37,500 bases of DNA from Cristatella mucedo (Eukaryota > Bryozoa > Phylactolaemata > Cristatellidae): NCBI GenBank assembly GCA_009760855.2, contig WPIO01000001.1, positions 1,165,001 to 1,202,500 of the forward strand. The letters are read 5' to 3'. Under the pieces are notes generated by a model, which was not told the DNA's origin, ran no database searches, and worked only from the letters and a program-made list of their open reading frames with translations. Below, piece by piece: positions 31,834 through 37,500 of the stretch. The position numbers and the translations under genes were made by a program. How positions within the stretch are numbered: the stretch's first letter is position 1; every line of letters begins with the position of its first letter.

Positions 31834-32024
31834 TAATAAATAAATAAATAAATGCTAGCTGATTTAACAGCCTCTTTTGTATAGTGACAGAAGAGCCTTT
31901 CCGGCTATCACCACCGCTTGCAGTGGCGATAAAGGATCGCCCACTGCAGGATTCGAGCCCACGACCTCGGGGCCGAGGTCGTGAAAAGCAACCGCCTTAC
32001 CTAGTGAGCCATTACGGCTCACCA
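31834..32024 (-). mobile_element. tRNA-derived SINE copy, most complete
   Basis: On the minus strand: head GGTGAGCCGTAATGGCTCAC with A-box-like GCTCACTAGGT, a perfect 11-bp palindrome arm pair (CACGACCTCGG / CCGAGGTCGTG), B box GGGCTCGAATCCTGC, then CAGTGGGCGATCCTTTATCG, CACTGCAAGCGGTGGTGATA, the TCTTCTGTCACTATACAAAA segment, GAGGCTGTTAAATCAGCTA and an (ATTT)n tail (31836-31853 on the plus strand). RNA polymerase III type SINE, about 185 bp; it needs a LINE partner for mobility. Confidence 0.88.
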
Positions 32025-32378
32025 AAGTCTACCAGTGAATAACATCTCAGATAGCCGACCGTTGCAGCCGTGACGGTTGCAGCTTGCACCCTTTAATAAT
32101 TTAGATTTTGTGCTTGCACCGGAGCTTGGCTTAAGTTTGAAAGTAGTCATTGAAAGCCGAGTATCAAGAGCTGAAGAACTGAGCTTTGGAAGCCCAATCT
32201 GAAGAGAAAAGTCCAGTCTGTAGAGACGCCCAGAAAAACCACGAATCCTGTGACCTTTCTACCATTGGCAAATTCGTTCTACTCTCCTTTCCTTTTGCAG
32301 ACTCCTTTCAGTTGAGCTTTTACAAATCATTCGTGTTACGGCACACTGTTGTTTTACGATGATGACTTTAAGAACAGT
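32025..32378. other. Unassigned DNA
   Basis: Nothing recognised. Confidence 0.4.
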
Positions 32379-32379
32379 C

Positions 32380-32895
32380 AGATATTTCTATAGCCCCTTT
32401 GAGAAGTAAATCGCTTTCAATGCACTCTACATATATTTTAGAAAAATTGATATTGTGTGTGGTGTTAGTAGGCATGAGTTCACAAAGGACGATTCCCGTG
32501 GACAGAGCTAGTGCTATTTGGAATGGGTCGGGTTTTATATTTTTATTTAATGGTGTCAAGTCATGGGGCTGTCCTGAAGTCAGTTGAAGTGAGTTTGAAG
32601 CTTTAGGGATTTACGAAATGTAGGCATACTCTTCAAATGATCTGAGTTTGGTTAGAAGCACAGTTATACGATTACTTGATTCAGTAGAGCTGGTGGTGCG
32701 GTGTGAAGCCTGAGTGGGAATTATTTGGGATATCAAACCTGGAGCATGAGACTGAAGGGACCTAAACTGAATGACAGAACCTTGATGTCGCTATGCTGCT
32801 GGTTGGAGAGCCAGCCAGTGCAGGTCGGTGTGAAGTGGTAGAATGTGGTTGCTGCAAAGTGTACGACAGCCAAGCCTAGCTGCTGAAGTGTAGAT
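32380..32895 (-). mobile_element. LINE family 1, strongly decayed C-terminus and tail
   Basis: On the minus strand the DNA keeps the order CAGCTAGGCTTGGCTGTCGT (AARLV region), CACACCGACCTGCACTGGCT (DLHWL), the SLQSHAPG equivalent, HRTTSSTES, LRSFEEYA, then TGACTTGACACCATTAAATA (DLT.FK region) and a worn 3' hairpin (GAAAGCGATTTACTTCTCAA then GGGGCTATAGAAATATC). It lacks an open frame, and the YxDD box lies outside the fragment. Among the oldest copies here. Confidence 0.65.
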
Positions 32896-32970
32896 CACAA
32901 ACTGTATTTACTGCATGTCTATACTTAATTAGAGAGAACACGCAGCTAATTATACAGCCTTGCTTTTAGA

Positions 32971-33038
32971 GTAATAATAATAACTACATGTGTATAGCAC
33001 CCTAATGGAACTAAATTGCTTGCAATACACTTTACATC
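32971..33038 (-). mobile_element. LINE family 1 tail fragment
   Basis: The minus-strand sequence GATGTAAAGTGTATTGCAAG, AATTTAGTTCCATTAGGGTG and CTATACACATGTAG, followed by TTATTATTATTAC, is the 3' hairpin plus tail without upstream LINE sequence. It directly abuts a plus-strand SINE. Confidence 0.75.
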
Positions 33039-33044
33039 CCCAGT

Positions 33045-33220
33045 AACTGGGTTATGATACCTCAGGGGGTAAGGTGCTTGCTCTTCACGACCCAGGTCGT
33101 GGGTTCAAATCTTGCAAATGGGCGATCCTTTACTGCCAACTGCAAGCGGTGATGATAGCAGATTAGCAGATAATGCTCTTCTGCTGCTATACAATTGAGG
33201 CTGTTAAATCAGCTAAGACT
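33045..33220 (+). mobile_element. tRNA-derived SINE copy
   Basis: A-box-like GTTATGATACCTCAGGGGGT, B box GTGGGTTCAAATCTTGC (33108-33124), GGCGATCCTTTACTGCC, TGCAAGCGGTGATGATAGC, CTCTTCTGCTGCTATACAAT and the family end GAGGCTGTTAAATCAGCTAA (33198-33217). Confidence 0.88.
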
Positions 33221-33578
33221 TTTTTAGGTGAAGCATATCGATTGCTAGCTACTGAATTAACATTAAAGCAGGCATAAACACATAAAGGACAATCCGTACA
33301 ACAAATGCTGTGGACCAGGTTTCAGTTTCTTTTTAGATTTCATAGCAAAAGAGCCTGATCTATTTTACTCCAGCTGTTGGCAATGAAGACTTGCTTGGTG
33401 CATGATTTGAAACCACATGGTGCTACCATCACCTACTCATACTTCTTTTTAGAAATGTCCCTTTTCTTTCAAAGCAATATTTTATAATTCAAAAGAATTT
33501 CACTACCAGTTTGGGCTCACTGAGTTTGTGGGATCTGCAGCTGACAATATGCCCCAGAAAACTCGGCCGGATAAAGAT
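33221..33578. other. Unassigned DNA
   Basis: No supported gene. A 53-codon ATG frame from 33550 looks protein-like at its start, but most of it lies antisense over the SINE that follows. Confidence 0.4.
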
Positions 33579-33692
33579 CAGCTGATTAACCAGCTTTCAT
33601 CCACTGGCATTGAGCAATTAAGAATATCATGCTGCAAGACTAGAACCTTCGACCTGGGTCCTGAGGTGAAAGTCTCGTCCACTTGGCTTGAA
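33579..33692 (-). mobile_element. tRNA-derived SINE copy, shortened
   Basis: Plus-strand CAGCTGATTAACCAGC is a diverged complement of the SINE 3' end. GCTGCAAGACTAGAACCTTC contains the reversed B box and matches GCTGCAAGACTCGAACCCGC at 31.6 kb. The body between is short. Confidence 0.65.
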
Positions 33693-33732
33693 ACTATAAA
33701 ATATTAAACTATAAAATAAAATCAAGACTATA

Positions 33733-33904
33733 CAGTTGACTCCTCATATAAGGATACCGGATATAGGAAAACTCTGCTTAAGAATAGCAGCTTCGCATCC
33801 CAAATTATATTTGCAAATTACTCTAACTCTGCATATGGGAATACTCCACATATATAAACGCTTATTTGGCAGCCTGAGCGTATTCTTATAAGTAGATTCG
33901 ACTG
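33733..33904. mobile_element. pogo/Tc1-mariner-like MITE, 172 bp
   Basis: The left end CAGTTGACTCCTCATATAAG and the right end, read inward on the other strand, CAGTCGAATCTACTTATAAG form terminal inverted repeats (19 of the first 25 bases identical). The element is flanked by TA on both sides (33731-33732 and 33905-33906), the target duplication typical of the Tc1/mariner superfamily; termini beginning CAGT are typical of pogo-like members. No transposase is encoded. Confidence 0.8.
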
Positions 33905-33910
33905 TAATTG

Positions 33911-34462
33911 TTTGATATCTGTCAAGAAGAGTCACGTACCCTTGAAGATGTAGTTGGAAATTCATTTAGGGCGTCACCTGAACCTTTCAAGAGAAATCTA
34001 ACTTTCTCTGAGCCAGCCAATCGTCTTGAAAGTGGTGGGGCTAGCCACTCTGCTTTGCGGCTGAAGTCTTGCAATAGTGCTGAATTACCATGCCTTTTAT
34101 TCTGTGTAAGATTTTCTTCAAAAACCGTATTACTAAAACAGTTTTATCTTTAAAGCTTTAATTCAGCAATCGCCTAGAAGCAGAAGGTATCTGTTCCAGT
34201 GTTTTCCAGTGGTGAATTTAACAGACAGGCCAAAAATGTCCAGTTGAAGCCCTTGCCAATTAATGGAGGCTACACGGCCACCGTTTTTCTTTGGGTTGCT
34301 TTTCAGTTTTCTTGCTTCCCACAGAGAGCCCTAATACGTTTGGCTGAGCTCCCGGGCAAGATAAAAAGGCTCACCGTTCAAGTTTCAGAGATAGTTAGCA
34401 AATGCTTTGAAATTAGGCCGAAGTGGGACACTAAGATTGCAAGATTAGGGTTGACAGCATAA
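33911..34462 (+). CDS. Candidate two-exon 3' part of a gene, unknown function
   Basis: Proposed exons: about 33917-34105 and 34325-34462. The first is open with a protein-like sequence (EESRTLEDVVGNSFRASPEP, KRNLTFSEPANRLESGG) and ends at TTCTGT|GTAAGA in phase 0. The second follows a strong pyrimidine-tract acceptor (TTTTCTTGCTTCCCACAG), also in phase 0, and reads RALIRLAELPGKIKRLTVQV then FEIRPKWDTKIARLG before TAA (34460-34462). The intron would be 219 bp. A possible cassette at about 34180-34280 (GEFNRQAKNVQLKPLPINGG) is also in frame but has a weak donor. The start is unknown; the left boundary lies beside the MITE, which would sit in an upstream intron. No family recognised. Confidence 0.33.
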
Positions 34463-34517
34463 GTCACACAAGGAAAGACCCGCTGGTGCTGTTTCGGCAT
34501 CAATCTGCTGCTAGATG

Positions 34518-34624
34518 CTGCAGTTTGTCTCTGTCTGTCCCCCTGTCTCTATCTGTCTCTCTTTCTGTGTGTCTCTTATGCATGGTCTCTTTCCTTCACA
34601 CATACGCACACACACACACACACA

Positions 34625-34659
<35 letters not shown>

Positions 34660-34792
34660 TCTCTCTCTCTCTTTCTCTATCTATCTATATATCCGTCTCT
34701 CTCTCTCCCTCTGTGTGTGTGTATGTCTCCCCCTCTTTCTCTGTCTGTCTGTTTCTCTGTCTATCTGTGTGTCTGCCCGTCTGTCTTTCGCC
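34518..34792. repeat. Compound CA/CT/TCTG microsatellite
   Basis: (CA)n, (CT)n and TCTG/TCTA tracts alternate over about 275 bp. The two overlapping 94- and 119-codon frames it creates are artefacts. Confidence 0.95.
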
Positions 34793-35365
34793 CACGTAGG
34801 CATGCACATACAATGCTAATATACAAACTTAAAGTACATCAATAATCAAAACTCCCCTTCAAATATTGAATTATTTACTAAATGCATGTCAACGAATTAG
34901 TGCTAGATGGTAGGCTTCGTATGCTAAGTATTATTTTGGGAAGGTGGTTTATGCCTATGCCTTGGTTTGCTCACTGGAAATGGAAAGAAATACGAACCAT
35001 TAGCTTGCGCTCGCTGTTTCCTGAGCCTCTTCTGGCTCCTAGCTTAACTGCCTTGTCAAAAACACTGTCACCCTCCCAAACCAGTCGTTTGGGTTCAGTC
35101 TTACGAATGGACACTTACTCGGGCAGCTTCCGAGCTTTAAGTGTCGAGCTTCTATAATGGCTCCGCATATTGGCGCCTGTGTCTCTTTGTGCCGACTTGT
35201 GACATGTCATTCATATCGAGCTAGCAAAATCCATTGTTCAACTGGAGAGTGGTAGGAATTTCCCTGTCATCACTGTGCCTAGTGTCTAACTGGTTGATAG
35301 ATGGTTAGTCATTATTAGGCGACCACCAGCCATTGCATCATCCAGCACAACAGTTGCCTACCACC
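34793..35365. other. Unassigned DNA with a 91-codon open frame
   Basis: A plus-strand frame at 34882-35157 has a Leu/Ser-rich second half (LFPEPLLAPSLTALSKTLSP) that could be a further exon of the gene candidate to its left, but no supporting splice junction in phase was found. Confidence 0.25.
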
Positions 35366-35367
35366 CC

Positions 35368-35538
35368 AGCTAGGCTATGTGATGGCCACTCTTCAGTACC
35401 CGGGTCGTGGGTTCGAGTCCTTTAGTTTGCATTTTTTATTGATCGTTGCAAGCCGTGGTGATTGATTGTCGGAGAGGCTCTTCTGCCACTCTATAAATAA
35501 GGCTGCTAAATTAGCTAATTTATTCATTTATTGATTTG
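35368..35538 (+). mobile_element. tRNA-derived SINE copy
   Basis: A-box side AGCTAGGCTATGTGATGGCC, B box GTGGGTTCGAGTCCTTTAG (35408-35426), body TTGATCGTTGCAAGCCGTGG, TCTTCTGCCACTCTATAAAT, 3' end AAGGCTGCTAAATTAGCTAA and a TTTATTCATTTATTG tail. Confidence 0.88.
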
Positions 35539-35547
35539 TAATCCTAC

Positions 35548-35741
35548 CTGTTAGTTTGACTTAAGAAGCCAAATCTCCCGTAGGCCGACACGAGGTTACT
35601 CTTTCTTGCCTTTATAAATGGGACACTTTTGTTTTCATCTTTTCTTCTGATCTTTTCATTTGCTTCAGGCCAGTGCTGCTCCTTTTTCTTTGGTTTACAG
35701 TACTCTTCTTCTGCACTGTGCTGAGCTAATGATTTTGCCAT
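35548..35741 (-). CDS. Candidate coding exon, unknown function
   Basis: On the minus strand an ATG in a reasonable context (AATCTATGG) opens 64 codons that end at a consensus donor AACAG|GTAGGA (exon end 35548, phase 2). Unspliced, the frame would stop two codons later. The product is charged and Lys/Glu-rich (HSAEEEYCKPKKKEQHWPEA, KIRRKDENKSVPFIKARKSN) and not of simple-repeat origin. No downstream exon was found to the left, where a SINE occupies 35368-35538. A neighbouring minus-strand frame (35946-35746) is partly antisense to a SINE and is not joined. Confidence 0.3.
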
Positions 35742-35879
35742 AGATTCATTCCCTCATTGACCGACGACAAACGTTGGCAGTTCTGAGGAAGTGGCTCAGC
35801 CCGGTTGTTGTGCTGATTTCGGTGCTTCTGTCAGCTCTCCTTGACTGACACGGCTTTGCTGATTGCTTCTGTATACTGT

Positions 35880-35975
35880 CGTCCTCCTTCGCCCACTGCT
35901 CACTCTTCACGTTCTGGGTCGTAATTTTGAGTCCTGCCTTCGGCAAACCTGTATTGGCTGCTGCAAGCTGGAGAT
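35880..35975 (+). mobile_element. tRNA-derived SINE head fragment
   Basis: GCTCACTCTTCACGTTCTGG, then GTCGTAATTTTGAGTCCTGC, corresponds to CTTGCTCTTCACGACCCAGG and the B box at 33.1 kb. The 3' part of the SINE is absent or unrecognisable. Confidence 0.55.
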
Positions 35976-36086
35976 GAATTCAGCATTCGTCGAGTTAGCT
36001 GAACCCTGTGAGGCTACTTGCTGGACCGCGAGCCAATGTAAATGGGCTCCTTCACCCATAAGATTTGGGCTACTTTGGTCAGGTTG

Positions 36087-36087
<1 letters not shown>

Positions 36088-36169
<82 letters not shown>
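36088..36169. repeat. (GA)n microsatellite, 41 units, uninterrupted
   Basis: A perfect GA run directly followed by LINE family 1 3' UTR sequence. Confidence 0.98.
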
Positions 36170-36171
<2 letters not shown>

Positions 36172-36371
36172 TTCTGGCCGGCAATCCCTGTATGTGTTGA
36201 CACTTCTACATGTTACCGCTAACCATACTAAGCATGCTGACACTGTGCATGTTAGCAATAACCATATGGTCATATTTCTATTTCACTATATGTTAAGTGT
36301 CTAGAAAGAGATTAAGTCTCTGAGAGTTCTATGCAAATGCATTGTTATTACTTATTATTGTTGTTGTAATC
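36170..36371 (+). mobile_element. LINE family 1 3' UTR, hairpin and tail
   Basis: Sequence after the GA array follows the LINE 3' end: CCCTGTATGTGTTGACAC, CCGCTAACCATACT, CATGCTGACACTGTGCATG, then the hairpin (AAGTGTCTAGAAAGAGATTA...CTGAGAGTTCTATGC) and ATTGTTATTACTTATTATTG. Upstream of the array there is no LINE sequence. Confidence 0.8.
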
Positions 36372-37022
36372 CCTTGGTGACGATGCAGTTCATCGTCTAC
36401 TGGAAACAAAATGGCGTAGAGCTGATTTGGCAGGAAGCTAGGTGTCAGGTAGAAGAAGCCGGAAAAGGCATCTGGAAAGCATAGTTCCACCACAGGATGT
36501 AGGGGTGGGGCAGGGTGAGCCTAGCTGTGCCTGCCTGCATCGACTTCAGGCCAGCATTAGCTCAGCTGTCAGGCTTGACCTGTGCATGACTTATGATGCC
36601 AAAAGACCTTTTGTCGGCAGTTTCTAAGCTCCCAGTTCACCTTGCTTTGTACGTACCATTTTTGCATTAACTGCATGGGCTTGCAAATGAAAATATCCAG
36701 TGTGGAGTCTGTGTGACTGCAGCTCCTTGGCCTCCTTGTGCGTATGTGAGCTTGTGTGCCAGTGTATGGGTGCATGCATCCAGTTTGCGCAATGGCTAAC
36801 TAGCAGTGACCATTTGGTGAGGCAGCTTGAACAAATGTGTTTAAGTAAACCTGTTTGGAACGTTAGGTCAAGCAGTCTTGCAATCTAGGGCCGGCTTTGC
36901 CTTGGTTGGCAAGCCTGTACAGATGTGCAGATGTGCATATAGGGACCTTCATGAGCTCCTGTGATCAGCCACGTGCAGGTAGCTATATGCATATCAGTTA
37001 AAATGGCCTGTCCAAAGGGGAT
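36372..37022. other. Unassigned DNA
   Basis: Short frames (36442-36627, 36700-36888 plus; 36775-36569 minus) with no recognised motif. Confidence 0.4.
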
Positions 37023-37026
37023 GTTA

Positions 37027-37500
37027 AGCTGCATTTACACGGCAGACTTTCCCAAAGATTTTGGACAGATTTCCCAGGTTCAGGCTACTACCTCATTATG
37101 TGTCACATTTTGAGTAGAGGAGCCAAGTCTGCAGACTCATTGGAAGGAGAGTCGGTCCCAACTTGTTGGCTCCCTGTTGGTCCGGCCGACCAATCAAAAC
37201 CTCGGGGCTTGGCACATACACCCTACAGCCAAAGTAAAAATGGCTGACGTCCGAAGGCGTGATTCATATTTAGGCGTTCTGATCAAGTCCTTGAATATGG
37301 AATGCCTATGCGTTTTAACCGATGCTTCAGCATTTTCTACTTGCTCCGTGTGTCTGTTTATCAAATCCATCAACAAACCCTTAACAGCACGCATTACTTG
37401 GTACTACTCCCTTCCCCGAAAAACCATTTTTAAAATGCCTACCTTCCTTTTATTTATATTCTTCTCATACTACTCTACAATGATTACGGCAGGTGTTGGC
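37027..37500 (+). mobile_element. Probable left end of a PIF/Harbinger-like DNA transposon, cut by the window edge
   Basis: AGCTGCATTTACACGGCAGA follows a TTA that could be one copy of the 3-bp target duplication usual for PIF/Harbinger. About 170 bp of C/G-balanced sequence with GACCAATCAAAACCTCGGGG precedes an ATG at 37240. This layout resembles what I recall of animal Harbinger-type elements, but the match is from memory and the other end is outside the window. Confidence 0.4.
37240..37500 (+). CDS. Open frame running off the window, 87 codons, unknown
   Basis: From an ATG in good context (AAAAATGGCTG) the frame has no stop to the last base. It reads MADVRRRDSYLGVLIKSLNM, then a Cys-containing stretch (CVLTDASAFSTCSVCLF), KSINKPLTARITWYYSLPRK, and a hydrophobic segment (LLFIFFSYYSTMI). 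It may be an element-encoded protein of the possible Harbinger-like transposon or a chance frame. A 66-codon minus-strand frame (37394-37194) overlaps it and is less likely because it is shorter and closed. Confidence 0.3.
   Translation, partial: MADVRRRDSYLGVLIKSLNMECLCVLTDASAFSTCSVCLFIKSINKPLTARITWYYSLPRKTIFKMPTFLLFIFFSYYSTMITAGVG

Noticed and set aside
33550-33711. 53-codon ATG frame with a protein-like start
   Set aside because: Most of it is antisense to a tRNA-SINE whose B box and 3' end are recognisable.
34486-34845. Two long Ser/Leu frames
   Set aside because: Artefacts of the CT/CA microsatellite.
35746-35946. 66-codon minus-strand frame adjoining the candidate exon
   Set aside because: Its first third is antisense to a SINE head, and no in-phase splice joins it to the candidate exon at 35548-35741.

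Overview
The window looks like intergenic and intronic DNA from a repeat-rich nuclear genome, most likely an invertebrate animal. The evidence is L2/CR1-type LINE fragments, tRNA-derived SINE copies, short DNA-transposon relics and long GA/CT/TA microsatellites. There are no bacterial operons, rRNA genes, intact tRNA genes or CRISPR arrays. A degenerate TTTAGGG-type (CCCTAAA) tract near 10 kb is unusual for an animal, so the lineage is left open. Recognition is from translated motifs and by comparing copies within the window; no database was searched.

Layout. 1-3 kb: AT-rich DNA, then two minus-strand LINE fragments, one split by a 230 bp CT array. 4.4-6.8 kb: an L2-like LINE copy inserted inside an older LINE fragment of a second family. 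9.3-10.7 kb: a composite repeat block (TA microsatellite, CCCTAAA tract, GGGGGAATRTCC minisatellite, LTR-like sequence). 12.7-18.9 kb: three L2-like copies, including the best one (15.5-18.9 kb, endonuclease to 3' tail). 20.1-21.5 kb: GC-rich LTR- or promoter-like DNA with two local tandem duplications. 21.8-25.5 kb: SINE, LINE tail and LINE copies. 28.4-29.0 kb: another LINE relic. 29.5-30.5 kb: CpG-rich block. 31-36.4 kb: dense cluster of tRNA-SINEs, LINE tails and a pogo-like MITE. 37.0-37.5 kb: left end of a probable Harbinger-like element running off the window.

Host genes. No host gene could be identified by homology. Three places look like spliced coding sequence: 26.2-27.1 kb (+, three exons), 33.9-34.5 kb (+, two exons) and 35.55-35.74 kb (-, one exon ending in a good donor). 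They rest only on splice-site and frame agreement and are reported at low to moderate confidence.

Two LINE families recur. Family 1 (L2-like) ends in a conserved 3' hairpin of about 45 nt followed by a TTA-rich tail. Family 2 ends in GACGGAGATAC. Family 1 spans several age classes, from nearly readable (12.7 kb, 15.5 kb) to barely recognisable (14.2 kb, 32.4 kb). At least seven tRNA-SINE copies share a B box and a 3' end reading GCTGTTAAATCAGCTAA.
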